DNA of 64,000 bases from JAVJPJ01 sp040217295. GTDB taxonomy: Bacteria > Pseudomonadota > Alphaproteobacteria > Rhodobacterales > Rhodobacteraceae. The notes under the pieces were generated by a model, which saw nothing but the letters and a program-made list of their open reading frames with translations, was not told the DNA's origin and did no database searches. A program made the position numbers and the translations under genes. Shown in pieces: positions 25,493 to 34,338 of this stretch. Numbering within the stretch: the first letter of the stretch is position 1; the number at the start of each line of letters is the position of its first letter. The stretch is taken from positions 28,189 through 92,188 of the forward strand of contig CAYWTM010000002.1 of NCBI GenBank assembly GCA_964460185.1, given 5' to 3'.

Positions 25493-26089
25493 CTACTCCT
25501 GCGGCTCGTATAGCAGCCGGACGCCGCCAGTGAAACTAAGGAAACCATCACCCTCCTGTCCGGTCAAATCCATGGATCCGGCCTCCAGCGTCATGCCGTT
25601 TCCCGACAAGGTGACCGGGCCCGGCGAGGTGATCCGCATCGAATCCATCGCAATGCGGATGCGGTCCGACAGCAGCCGGTAGCCCTGTGTCGTGTCGGCC
25701 TGCACGTTTCCCTGCAAGTCCACCGTCTGCTGCGACAGGTGGATATCCCCGTCATCGGCATGCAGGACAAGTTGATCCGTGGGCGCCAGCGCCAGCTCCG
25801 CCTCGACATTCACCAAAAGGATATGGTTCGGATCGGTAGGCTGCGGCGCCGCGCTGTCGGCGATCAGCGTGACCTCTCTTCCATCGTCGAGGGTTCCGGC
25901 GAACCGGGGTTGTGACAGGCGTTGTTCCTGAACCAGCTGTTCGATGTCGACATCCGCAAAGGGCAGGGCCGCATCGGGGTCGGGCGTGCGTGAGAACAGG
26001 AACATGGTCGACAACAGCGCCAGCGCGATCAGGGGCAATGTGACCTTCGCCCAGACGACAACGGTGGAATATCTGTTCATGTCGGCCAT
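25493..26089 (-). CDS. lptC: LPS export ABC transporter periplasmic protein LptC
   Basis: LptC is a single-pass inner-membrane protein that receives lipopolysaccharide from LptB2FG and hands it to LptA. The 198-residue product has one N-terminal membrane anchor (VVVWAKVTLPLIALALLSTM, about 10-29) and a periplasmic jellyroll domain (for example VDLQGNVQADTTQGYRLLSD). The start could also be the ATG three codons downstream (MNRYST). It follows the ribonuclease D-like gene by 10 bp and precedes lptA by 9 bp. Confidence 0.88.
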   Translation of the reverse strand: MADMNRYSTVVVWAKVTLPLIALALLSTMFLFSRTPDPDAALPFADVDIEQLVQEQRLSQPRFAGTLDDGREVTLIADSAAPQPTDPNHILLVNVEAELALAPTDQLVLHADDGDIHLSQQTVDLQGNVQADTTQGYRLLSDRIRIAMDSMRITSPGPVTLSGNGMTLEAGSMDLTGQEGDGFLSFTGGVRLLYEPQE

Positions 26090-26099
26090 GCGCGGCCCC

Positions 26100-26711
26100 T
26101 CAATGCGAGAAAATATCGACCTCGGGCCACCCCAGCAGATCCAGCCTTGCGCGGGTTGGCAGAAACTCGAAACAGGCGGCGGCGAGATCGGTGCGGCCCT
26201 CGCGGTTCAGTCGCTGGTCCAGCTCGGTCTTGAGGCGGTGCAGATGCAGAACATCCGATGCGGCATAAGTCTTTTGCGCTTCGGTCAGGGTTTCCGCCCC
26301 CCAGTCCGAGGTCTGCTGCTGCTTGGACACGTCGACATCCAACAGTTCCTGCAGCAGGTTCTTGAGGCCATGCCGATCCGTAAAGGTGCGGATCAGCTTG
26401 GACGCGATCTTGGTGCAGTAGACAGGCGCGGCCAGCGCGCCAAAGGCATGATACATCGCGGCAATGTCGAATCGGCCAAAGTGGAACAGTTTCAAGACAT
26501 TCGGATCGGTCAAAAGCCGTTCGAGGTTCGGCGCCCTGGTCTGGCCCTTTGCCACATGGATCAGATGTGCGTTGCCATCCCCGCCCGAAAGCTGGACGAC
26601 GCACAGCCGGTCGCGATGGGGGTTCAGCCCCATGGTTTCGCAGTCGATCGCGACAACGGGGCCCAGATCAAGGCCGTCAGGAAGGTCATTTTGATACAGA
26701 TGGATGGTCAC
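26100..26711 (-). CDS. Ribonuclease D-like 3'-5' exonuclease
   Basis: A 203-residue DEDD-family exonuclease, short compared with full RNase D (about 375 residues) because it lacks the C-terminal HRDC domains; this short form is common in alphaproteobacteria. The catalytic acidic residues lie in VAIDCETMGLNP (ExoI), HFGRFDIAAMYH (ExoII) and YAASDVLHLHRL (ExoIII, Y-x3-D). Translation probably starts at GTG 26711 with AGAGG upstream; a longer open frame reaches back into the tRNA-Leu gene and cannot be all coding. RNase D enzymes trim tRNA 3' ends, and here a tRNA gene lies 43 bp upstream on the same strand. Confidence 0.88.
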   Translation of the reverse strand: MTIHLYQNDLPDGLDLGPVVAIDCETMGLNPHRDRLCVVQLSGGDGNAHLIHVAKGQTRAPNLERLLTDPNVLKLFHFGRFDIAAMYHAFGALAAPVYCTKIASKLIRTFTDRHGLKNLLQELLDVDVSKQQQTSDWGAETLTEAQKTYAASDVLHLHRLKTELDQRLNREGRTDLAAACFEFLPTRARLDLLGWPEVDIFSH

Positions 26712-26754
26712 ATCGGGCCTCTTGCTCTGCCATGTCAGGGGCGAATAAGAGGAT

Positions 26755-26841
26755 TGGTGCCCAGGAGAGGACTCGAACCTCCACGTCCTTACGGACACTA
26801 GCACCTGAAGCTAGCGCGTCTACCAATTCCGCCACCTGGGC
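26755..26841 (-). tRNA. tRNA-Leu (anticodon CAG)
   Basis: An 87-nt gene with CCA encoded. The acceptor stem is GCCCAGG paired with CCTGGGC, followed by discriminator A and CCA. The anticodon arm is CTAGC-TTCAGGT-GCTAG, giving anticodon CAG and decoding CUG. A long variable arm (TGTCCGTAAGGACG) and T-arm GGTTCGAGTCC are as expected for a class II leucine tRNA. It precedes the ribonuclease D-like gene on the same strand. Confidence 0.97.
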
Positions 26842-26913
26842 CGGTGTCGTGGAAGCGGCTGATATAGGCGCACCGGGGGCGTGTCAACGGCACAAAGCGA
26901 CGAAAGTGAAGCC

Positions 26914-29900
26914 TCAGTAATCGCGTTCGTAAAACACGCCCAGGCTGCTGCTTCCATCGGACGAAAACGCGCCGCGCGCAGTGATGTTCGGTGTCAGGTC
27001 GATGTTGAGCGACAGGTCGGTCTCTTCGCTTCCCACGGTGACATCGGCATAGATGTTGTCCGACAGGTAGCGTCCGGCGCGGACCGCCGCGTTGCCTGCC
27101 TCGTCCGTCTGGAAATCCAGATCGTCAAGCCCCAGACCCTCGCGCAGCGACGCAAAGATCCCCGATTCGGTGCTGCCCCCCGCAAGGGATGCCGCCGCAT
27201 CCGCCATCTGCAACAGCTGCACCGGCGACAGGGCCGATACCGAGCGCCCGAACAGCAGCTGGGCCAGAACCTCATCCTCGGGCAGAGGTGGATCCGACGT
27301 GAAACTGATCGCGGGATTGCTGATCACGCCAATCACGTTGATACCGATCGTATGCCCGCCCGCCCGGCTGGTCGCCAGCAACCTGACAAAGGGATCGAAA
27401 TTGCCCTGAAGGGTCGCGGATCCGTCGGTCAGATCCAGCCGTGTGCCCAGAATCGACAACCTGCCCCGGATCAGATCGAACCGCCCCGACGGAATGATGT
27501 TGGCGCTTGTCCCGCCCAGTCGCAGGGTTCCGCCCATCTCGGCGTCGAGGCCCCGGCCCCGGATAAAGATCCGCCCGGGCGCGCTGATGGTCAGGTCGAG
27601 GCCGATATTGGATGACCCCGCCGGGCCGGTGTCCGTCTGCACCAGGCCCGCCGCGGCCCTGGTACGCAGTTCCGGGGCGGTTTCGCCAATATGGCGAATA
27701 TCGGGGATGACCGTCGACCCGCCCAAGCCGGATTCAGGCACGCGCAATTCGCTTTCGCCCAGGTTCACGGACCCGCTGACCTGCATCGCACCGGCCAAGG
27801 CACCGGACACGGAGATATCGGCCGTATCGACCAGCACATTGTACAAGGTCGGATCGACAAGGCGCAGACCGCGACCGGTCACCGTGATTTGCGCGGGCAG
27901 GCTGGGCGCGCTGACGGTCACTGTCCCGGCTGCACCGATCTGGCCACCGGACCCCAGCGTGCCATTGGCGTCAAATCCGACCCGCCCACCCGTCAGGCGG
28001 CCGGACACACCCAGATTCTCGATCGCGTTTTGCAAGAATGGCAGCGACACCCGCGCGCCCGAGGTCGAAAATGTCCCCGAAAGGTTTTCCAGCGCAGGCG
28101 CGCCGGTCAACCCGAGGTCAAACGCCAGCGTGCCGCTGATGCTGCGCGGCTGCAGGGCGCGGTTGGCCAGGCCAAGGGGCAGTTGACCGGCTGCGCGCAG
28201 ATCCGCCACCGCTTCGGCTGGATCGTACTGCCCCGAAATCCGCGCCGTGATCCCGCCCGCTCCTGTTGCGTTGGCGTCAATCATCAGGGGCGCAGTCAGA
28301 CCCGTCCGCGAGATCGTGGCATCCGCCGACACCGCGCCCCGCACCGCGTCGGTGAACAGCCCGACGTCATCCAGACGGCCCGATGCGGTGATGTCAGCGG
28401 CACCCGTGTCCACGTTGTAGGCCCCGGCGAGCGTCGCCGTGATCCCGGCTTCGGCCGAAACATCCGCCTCGATCTGGAACGGCGCATCGTCACCGGCCGG
28501 GCGGTCCATGGTGATCTCGGCGTCGACAGCCCCCGACACTGTCGATGTGAACAGGCCGGCATCTGCCAGACGACCACGGGCCACAACCGATGTGCCGCCG
28601 ATGCCATACCGCCCGTTGGCGTCAAGCTGCAGCTGCTGACTGCGCAAAACAAGCTCTCGCAGGGTCAGGCCGTCGGCGTCGCGCAAGGCCGACAAACGCA
28701 AGGTTGTCAGACCGGCCAGAAGGTCGGGGGGCGTTGCCTCGGCAAGGCGCAGATCGGACCCTTCCCCGTCCAGAACGACATCGAACGCGCCGGACAAAAG
28801 GTCGATCTCCGCCACCAGCGCCGCCGATAGCGCACCGCCCAAAGGCTGCCCTGCAGCAGCGGCAAACCGGCCGAGGTCGGGCGTATCGGCCCGCAGGTCC
28901 GAGTTCACCAGAAGACGGTTTTCGCCGAACCTTGCGGCCGCGTTTCCTGTCAGATCCAGATCGCCGGCCGACACGGTCAGACCGGTCAGGAACAAGGGCG
29001 CATCGCTGACCCATGATACCTGCGCCGTCGCGCGCAAGGCGTCGCCCAATGCCTGGCTCAACGCCGGATCGGTATGGGTCAGGCCACTGAGCTGAATAGA
29101 TACCGGCGAACTGATCGCCATCCCGTTGTCGGCGCTCTGTTCGAAAAGGCCCCCGGCGCTCAGCTCGGCGCGGGAAATGCCGATCGTGTCTGTTTCCAGG
29201 CCATCGATGACAAAGGTCGTCTCGTATTCCGGGCCCTCGGCCACGTCATGGCGGATCGCCAGATCGACGCTTTGAACCATCAAATTTGCACCCGGCACGG
29301 GCAGGCGCACAGGGTCGCCGCCCGTGTCGTCGGCGATGCGCCCGATCAGGTCAAAGGCCTGCGGTCGTCCACCCGGCGCCAGAACCAGAGACCCGCCAAG
29401 CGACAGTTCGGCGGATTTCACGTTCAGGCTTTCGAAATTGATCTCGCCGCTCGCAAGCAAAAGCATATCTGCCGTAAGACCGACCGCATTGCCAAAGAAG
29501 TCCCGGTACTCCGCCGCAAGCAAAGGTGTGATGTCACCGCTCAGATCCAGCCTGATGCGGCGGTCCTGCGTTTCGGCATCCCGCAATGTGACGATCTGCC
29601 CGCTCAACCTGTCCGCGCCGGCGCTGGACAGCGCGATATCCGCCGTGAACGCATTGATCGGGCCTGCGCCGTCAACGGTCAGCCGCAGCGCGGGCGCGTC
29701 CGGTAGGTTCAACAGGGTCGCGGCCAACCCGCCGGGATCTTCGTCCAGCAAAAGCGATACGATCAGCGCTTCGGTTGCGTTGTCAAAGCTGGCGTTGAGG
29801 TCGAACACGCCGCGCGGCCCATCGAGGCGCTGTATTTCAAAATCCGCCGCACCGGAGCCTCCGGCAAGGCTGGCGCTTCCGGCCAGGGAAAGATCCACCG

Positions 29901-30363
29901 CCGTCCCCAGGATGGGCGCGCCCAATTGCACGGTTTCTATCGCCACGCGGTCGATCTGGATGCTGACCGGCAGATCCGGCAGCGCGAAAGGCGTTGCTTC
30001 GGCTTGCGGCAGGTCGATGCGGCCGGGTTCGGCAACCGGCGCGCGGGCCAGTTCGATCCTCTCGGCCGTCAACTGGTTGATCTGTAGCGCGCCCCGCAAA
30101 AGTGCTGCGCGCGACCATTCCAGTTGCGCGTTTTCCAGCGTCAGCCAGACGCCTTCGGAATCGGCAATGGTCAGAAGGTCCATCTGCGCGGTGGAACTCA
30201 GCGCGCCACGAAACCCCCTGATGGTGATCTGCCGGGCCCCATCGGAAAGCTGATCTTGCAAGAACCGGACGATGCGGGATTGGTCGCCGTCATCCTGCGC
30301 CGTTGCAAGACCCGGCACCAGGAGGGATGCGACAACCGACAGAATGGCCAGACCGCGCCGCAT
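26914..30363 (-). CDS. tamB: Translocation and assembly module protein TamB
   Basis: TamB is a very large, mostly beta-structured inner-membrane-anchored protein that spans the periplasm. It works with TamA in outer-membrane protein assembly and/or phospholipid transport. The 1149-residue product starts MRRGLAILSVVASLLVPGLATAQ, a signal or anchor segment. It has hundreds of residues of repetitive beta strands and ends in the conserved TamB/DUF490 C-terminal domain (IDLTPNITARGAFSSDGSSS, final FYERDY). The ATG at 30363 overlaps the tamA stop by one base (TGATG), so translation is coupled. The frame would allow a TTG one codon earlier. Confidence 0.92.
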   Translation of the reverse strand: MRRGLAILSVVASLLVPGLATAQDDGDQSRIVRFLQDQLSDGARQITIRGFRGALSSTAQMDLLTIADSEGVWLTLENAQLEWSRAALLRGALQINQLTAERIELARAPVAEPGRIDLPQAEATPFALPDLPVSIQIDRVAIETVQLGAPILGTAVDLSLAGSASLAGGSGAADFEIQRLDGPRGVFDLNASFDNATEALIVSLLLDEDPGGLAATLLNLPDAPALRLTVDGAGPINAFTADIALSSAGADRLSGQIVTLRDAETQDRRIRLDLSGDITPLLAAEYRDFFGNAVGLTADMLLLASGEINFESLNVKSAELSLGGSLVLAPGGRPQAFDLIGRIADDTGGDPVRLPVPGANLMVQSVDLAIRHDVAEGPEYETTFVIDGLETDTIGISRAELSAGGLFEQSADNGMAISSPVSIQLSGLTHTDPALSQALGDALRATAQVSWVSDAPLFLTGLTVSAGDLDLTGNAAARFGENRLLVNSDLRADTPDLGRFAAAAGQPLGGALSAALVAEIDLLSGAFDVVLDGEGSDLRLAEATPPDLLAGLTTLRLSALRDADGLTLRELVLRSQQLQLDANGRYGIGGTSVVARGRLADAGLFTSTVSGAVDAEITMDRPAGDDAPFQIEADVSAEAGITATLAGAYNVDTGAADITASGRLDDVGLFTDAVRGAVSADATISRTGLTAPLMIDANATGAGGITARISGQYDPAEAVADLRAAGQLPLGLANRALQPRSISGTLAFDLGLTGAPALENLSGTFSTSGARVSLPFLQNAIENLGVSGRLTGGRVGFDANGTLGSGGQIGAAGTVTVSAPSLPAQITVTGRGLRLVDPTLYNVLVDTADISVSGALAGAMQVSGSVNLGESELRVPESGLGGSTVIPDIRHIGETAPELRTRAAAGLVQTDTGPAGSSNIGLDLTISAPGRIFIRGRGLDAEMGGTLRLGGTSANIIPSGRFDLIRGRLSILGTRLDLTDGSATLQGNFDPFVRLLATSRAGGHTIGINVIGVISNPAISFTSDPPLPEDEVLAQLLFGRSVSALSPVQLLQMADAAASLAGGSTESGIFASLREGLGLDDLDFQTDEAGNAAVRAGRYLSDNIYADVTVGSEETDLSLNIDLTPNITARGAFSSDGSSSLGVFYERDY

Positions 30364-32192
30364 CAAAACGCCTGCCCTATGCCGATGTACAGAAATAGCT
30401 CCTGCCCGGCGCGGTCACCGCTGGCAGGGGTCGCCAGGTCGACCCTGATCGGCCCGAACGGCGTGTTATAGCGCAGGCCCAGCCCCGCGCCGGCATGCCA
30501 GTCGCTGTTTCCATCGCCAAAGGGGCCTTCGCTGATCCAACCTGCATCGGCAAAGCCGACAATCCCGAAATCGGTGTCGCCGATGTCGTGGCGGATTTCC
30601 CCCGACAGACCCAGGAATCCGCGCCCGCCGGATGGCTGACCGGCCTGGATCGCGCCAAGGCCAAGGTAATCCTGCCCGCGCACGGTGCCGGATCCACCCG
30701 AAAAGAACAGGTAATCCGACGGTATATCAAGGATATCGCCGCCAAATATGCTGCCCAGTTGCACCCGCGCGGCAAACCGCGTCCGGTCATCGGGTCCGAT
30801 TCCGTAATAGGCCCGACCATCAAAGGTAAACCGCGCACCGCCATTGCCCCCGACCGGCAGGAACGGCGTCAGCGAGGCCTCGGCATAGGCACCTGCCCTC
30901 GCATCGGTCGGATCATCGCGATTTTCGTAGATCAAGCCAAACGGGAGGTAGAACAGGGTCACATCACGTTCGCCCAGCGCATCCTCGAATTGCGAGAAGG
31001 ACAGGCCGACGCCGCCTTCGACGGTGACATGTTCGTTGAACTGGTGGGTCAAGCCGACCTCGATGCCGACGCTGTCGATCGCGAACAATGGCTCGTCCAG
31101 GCGCACGATGATGCCTTCGACATACAGCGACGTGTCGGGCGTGAAGGTGGCGGGCCGATCCAGCCGCGCCTTCAATTCGATATCAACGCCCTCGCCTTCG
31201 GCAATGTCGGCGCCCTGCCCAAGGCCGGAAATAGAGGCGTCGAAGCGCAGGCGTTCGGCCCCGCCCAACAGGTTGCGGTGGATCCAGTAAGCCGACAGAC
31301 CGACGCCGTCATTGGTCGAGATTTCGGCCCCGAACCCGAGCCTGCGCAGCGGGGCTTCGTCCACGATGGCGGTGACGTCCGCGATGTCGCCGGCGCGGGC
31401 ATCGCGCAGTTGCAGATCGACGGCCGAAAACGCGCCCGTGTCGCGCAAACGTTCTTCGGCCCGGGCAAGGGCGGCGGGGGAATAGACATCGCCTGTGGGC
31501 AAGCCCGCTATTTCCAGGATACGCGACACGCGCATGCGTTCCTGACCTTCGGGCAGCAGGTTCCCAAAGGTGATGACCGGGCCCGGATCGACGCGAATCG
31601 CCACGTCAAGGATCGCGGCCCTGTTGTTCGCGGTGATCTGCTGAGTGTCCACATCAGCGGTGGCGTGCCCACGGACCCGCCAGCCATCCAGCGCGGCCCG
31701 TGTCGTGGCGCGCAGCAGCGGCGTTGTGGCTGTCTCACCGGACTGGAATTCCGGCGGCAGGGTCGTGCCGTCGGCCAAGGGGCCGATATCAGCCTGCCCC
31801 AGGCGGAAAGGCGGGCCGGGCTCAACCACGATTTCCACGCGGCTGATCTGCGCGGGGGCCTGAAACGGCGAAATCGTGGTCGCGTCGCGGCCATCCAGCC
31901 GGATGGTGATGACGGGGGCGAAAAACCCCTGTTCGTACAGCACTCCGATCAGGCGCCCGTAATCTGCGCGAGCGGCGGCCACGATATCCTGCCCTGTTCG
32001 CGGTGCTTCGCCGTCTTCTGCGGGGCGCAGCAGCAGCGAGGTGTTTCTGAGCCGATCCTGGACGTCATCCGCCACGCCGGGCGCACTGATGCTGACATCC
32101 TGCGCCGTCGCCGCCAAACCCAGGAAGGCCGTGCAGACGGCCAAGGTGGCCGCACGTAAAGTCGTGAGGGCATGAGGGTGCAGCGCAGACAT
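30363..32192 (-). CDS. tamA: Outer-membrane assembly factor TamA (Omp85 family)
   Basis: TamA is the outer-membrane Omp85 partner of TamB. From ATG 32192 the product is 609 residues, with a signal peptide (LRAATLAVCTAFLGLAATAQ, about 13-32). POTRA domains run to about residue 290 (for example ISRVEIVVEPGPPFRLG, VTAIVDEAPLRRLGFG). The C-terminal beta-barrel contains the Omp85 signature region (TPFGPIRVDLATP) and ends with aromatic F (ELFLYIGIGQAF). A 57-residue upstream extension of the frame is probably untranslated. It is divergent from the NDUFA9-like gene. Confidence 0.92.
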   Translation of the reverse strand: MSALHPHALTTLRAATLAVCTAFLGLAATAQDVSISAPGVADDVQDRLRNTSLLLRPAEDGEAPRTGQDIVAAARADYGRLIGVLYEQGFFAPVITIRLDGRDATTISPFQAPAQISRVEIVVEPGPPFRLGQADIGPLADGTTLPPEFQSGETATTPLLRATTRAALDGWRVRGHATADVDTQQITANNRAAILDVAIRVDPGPVITFGNLLPEGQERMRVSRILEIAGLPTGDVYSPAALARAEERLRDTGAFSAVDLQLRDARAGDIADVTAIVDEAPLRRLGFGAEISTNDGVGLSAYWIHRNLLGGAERLRFDASISGLGQGADIAEGEGVDIELKARLDRPATFTPDTSLYVEGIIVRLDEPLFAIDSVGIEVGLTHQFNEHVTVEGGVGLSFSQFEDALGERDVTLFYLPFGLIYENRDDPTDARAGAYAEASLTPFLPVGGNGGARFTFDGRAYYGIGPDDRTRFAARVQLGSIFGGDILDIPSDYLFFSGGSGTVRGQDYLGLGAIQAGQPSGGRGFLGLSGEIRHDIGDTDFGIVGFADAGWISEGPFGDGNSDWHAGAGLGLRYNTPFGPIRVDLATPASGDRAGQELFLYIGIGQAF

Positions 32193-32343
32193 GAGATGAA
32201 AGGTTAACGCTCTGCCTAGGGATTGGCCAGCGATCTCCCGCGCTTGTGACACCGCGCGCGCTTTGTTGGGACGATTTGCGCCTTGTCGTGCAGAACCGCC
32301 CGGCTTATCACCGCGTGGACCGACGACCAAAAGGGTTAGAAAC
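32193..32343. promoter_or_regulatory. Divergent intergenic region, tamA / NDUFA9-like gene
   Basis: 151 bp between two divergent genes, expected to contain both promoters. I see no clear operator or conserved promoter pair. Confidence 0.35.
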
Positions 32344-33333
32344 ATGAACAAACTCGTCACCATATTCGGGGGTTCCGGGTTTGTCGGCCGTTATGTTGCG
32401 CGGCGCATGGCCAAAGAAGGCTGGCGCGTCCGCGTGGCCGTCCGCCGACCGAACGAGGCCCTTTTCGTGCGACCCTATGGTGTCGTGGGCCAGGTTGAGC
32501 CGATCTTCGCCAACATTCGTGACGACGCCAGCGTTCGCGCCGCCATTCACGGTTCGGATGCGGTGGTGAACTGCGTCGGCATCCTTGCGCCGCGCGGCAA
32601 GAACAGGTTCGACACGGTGCAGCATGAAGGGGCTGCGCGCATCGCCCGCATCGCAGCCGAACAAGGTGTTGCGCGTCTGGTCCACGTGTCCGCCATAGGC
32701 GCGAACCCCGACAGCGAGATCCGGTATGCCGCAAGCAAAGGCAAGGGCGAACAGGATGTTCTGGCCGCCTTCCCGACCGCGATGATCCTGCGCCCGTCAA
32801 TCGTCTTCGGACCCGAGGACGAGTTCTTCAACCGGTTCGCAGCCATGACGCGCCTGGGCCCGGTGCTGCCCGTGGTCGGCGCTCAGACGCGGTTTCAGCC
32901 GGTCTATGTGGATGACGTCGCCAAAGCCGCCGTCATGGGCGTTCTCGGTCAGGCAGCGCCGGGAATTTACGAGCTTGGTGGGCCCGAGGTTTCCAGCTTT
33001 CGCGGCCTGATGGAGCGCATGCTGGGTGTGATCCGCCGCCGTCGCCTGATCGTGAACACGCCATTCTGGATCGCGGGCGCGATGGGGCGGGTGTTTGACG
33101 TGTTGCAGGCGGTATCGCTTGGGATGTTCCACAACGGCCTTCTGACCTACGACCAGGTGCAGAACCTTCGCCAGGACAACCTTGTCGGCGACGGCGTGAT
33201 GACGTTTGCGGATCTGGGTATTTCCCCCGTGGCGATGGAATCCGTGATGGAAGACTACCTTTGGCCTTTCAGGCCGGACGGGCAGTATTCCGACATCAAG
33301 GACAGTGCCCGCCGGTTGCGCGGTCAGGAATAA
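32344..33333 (+). CDS. NDUFA9-like NAD(P)-binding protein (complex I-associated family)
   Basis: A 329-residue atypical short-chain dehydrogenase. The N-terminal Rossmann motif is VTIFGGSGFVGRYVARRM, with G9-x2-G12-x2-G15. VVNCVGIL and a downstream Tyr-x-x-x-Lys-like segment (YAASKGKGE) follow. The C-terminal half includes FRPDGQYSDIK. Alphaproteobacterial relatives are named after mitochondrial NDUFA9, an accessory complex I subunit that binds NADPH; whether this protein binds complex I is unproven. ATG 32344 is used; the frame is open upstream without family similarity. Its 3' end overlaps convergent uppP by 10 bp. Confidence 0.85.
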   Translation: MNKLVTIFGGSGFVGRYVARRMAKEGWRVRVAVRRPNEALFVRPYGVVGQVEPIFANIRDDASVRAAIHGSDAVVNCVGILAPRGKNRFDTVQHEGAARIARIAAEQGVARLVHVSAIGANPDSEIRYAASKGKGEQDVLAAFPTAMILRPSIVFGPEDEFFNRFAAMTRLGPVLPVVGAQTRFQPVYVDDVAKAAVMGVLGQAAPGIYELGGPEVSSFRGLMERMLGVIRRRRLIVNTPFWIAGAMGRVFDVLQAVSLGMFHNGLLTYDQVQNLRQDNLVGDGVMTFADLGISPVAMESVMEDYLWPFRPDGQYSDIKDSARRLRGQE

Positions 33334-34127
33334 GCGATCCACAGCAGGAACAGCCCAAGCCCGATCCGGTAGATCACGTAGGGCGTGAAGCTGATGCTCT
33401 TCAGCAGCCGCATCATCAACGTCAGCGCCAGCATCGCCGCGACGAATGCGAGGGCAGCGGCGATAGCCCCGTTGCGCGCGGCCTCGGCATCAGCGGTGAA
33501 CAGAACTTCGCCCCCAAGCAGCAGACCGGTCGCGACGATCGTGGGGATCGACATCAGCATGGCAATCCGCGCCGCGTCTTCGCGCCCGTAACCCAAGAGG
33601 CGCCCGGCGGTGATCGTGGCGCCCGACCGCGAGGTTCCGGGGATCAGGGCCACCGCTTGCCACAGACCCATGACAACCGCATCGCGCAAGGTCCAGCCCT
33701 CGGCCCTTTTGACTTCCGCGCCCTTCTGATCGGCCCAATAGAGCACCACGCCGAAGATCAGCATCGTCCACCCGATAACCGGAACGGATCGCATCGCCGC
33801 GTCGAGACCGGTGAGATGCAGAACAAGCCCGATCACGGCGACTGGAATGGTTGCAATCAGCAGCAAGAACGCAAGCTTTGCGCCGGGGGTGTCGATGCGG
33901 CCCGTGACCATCCGGGGGATCCCCGAGACGCTCAATCGCACATCGCTCCAGAAATACAGGATCACGGCCCCCAATGTGCCGATATGGACGGCGACATCGA
34001 TCACCTGGCCCTGATCATCCAGCCCGGTGAGATTCGGCAAAAGGATCAGGTGGCCCGAGCTCGAGATCGGCAAGAACTCGGTAATGCCCTGGATCAGGGC
34101 AACAAGGATCAGATTGAACAGGGTCAT
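33324..34127 (-). CDS. uppP: Undecaprenyl-diphosphatase UppP (BacA)
   Basis: UppP dephosphorylates undecaprenyl diphosphate at the periplasmic face, recycling the carrier used for peptidoglycan and surface polysaccharides; it also gives bacitracin tolerance. The 267-residue polytopic protein has the signature EFLPISSSGHLIL (about 17-29) and the second motif LIPGTSRSGATITAGRLLG, with multiple hydrophobic helices including TFTLMMRLL-type C-terminal segments. Length is standard. Divergent from gltD with 211 bp between, and overlapping the NDUFA9-like gene at its 3' end. Confidence 0.94.
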   Translation of the reverse strand: MTLFNLILVALIQGITEFLPISSSGHLILLPNLTGLDDQGQVIDVAVHIGTLGAVILYFWSDVRLSVSGIPRMVTGRIDTPGAKLAFLLLIATIPVAVIGLVLHLTGLDAAMRSVPVIGWTMLIFGVVLYWADQKGAEVKRAEGWTLRDAVVMGLWQAVALIPGTSRSGATITAGRLLGYGREDAARIAMLMSIPTIVATGLLLGGEVLFTADAEAARNGAIAAALAFVAAMLALTLMMRLLKSISFTPYVIYRIGLGLFLLWIAYS

Positions 34128-34338
34128 TCAGACATTCACTACTTTTTCAGACGATCCAAAAGACCTTGAAATAAAAGGGCATCACCTAAGTTACGGAACA
34201 AATGCTGACCTAATTTTGCGCCATTACAGGTCAGACCCTGTGATTGAGCGTGAAAAAATCCAAAAAAGGTCAGCATTGTTGTCTTTTTATCCCTGGGACA
34301 GGCCTGTATAGGGGCCGGGAGAGATTGGGAGATGTTCC
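34128..34338 (+). promoter_or_regulatory. gltD upstream region with inverted repeat
   Basis: A 211-bp, relatively AT-rich region between divergent uppP and gltD. It holds an exact 11-bp inverted repeat, AATGCTGACCT at 34201-34211 and AGGTCAGCATT at 34267-34277, with 55 bp between, plus a third AGGTCAG half-site at 34228-34234 within GGTCAGACC. No gene is visible. Likely the promoter/operator region of the glutamate synthase operon; the regulator is unknown. Confidence 0.55.
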
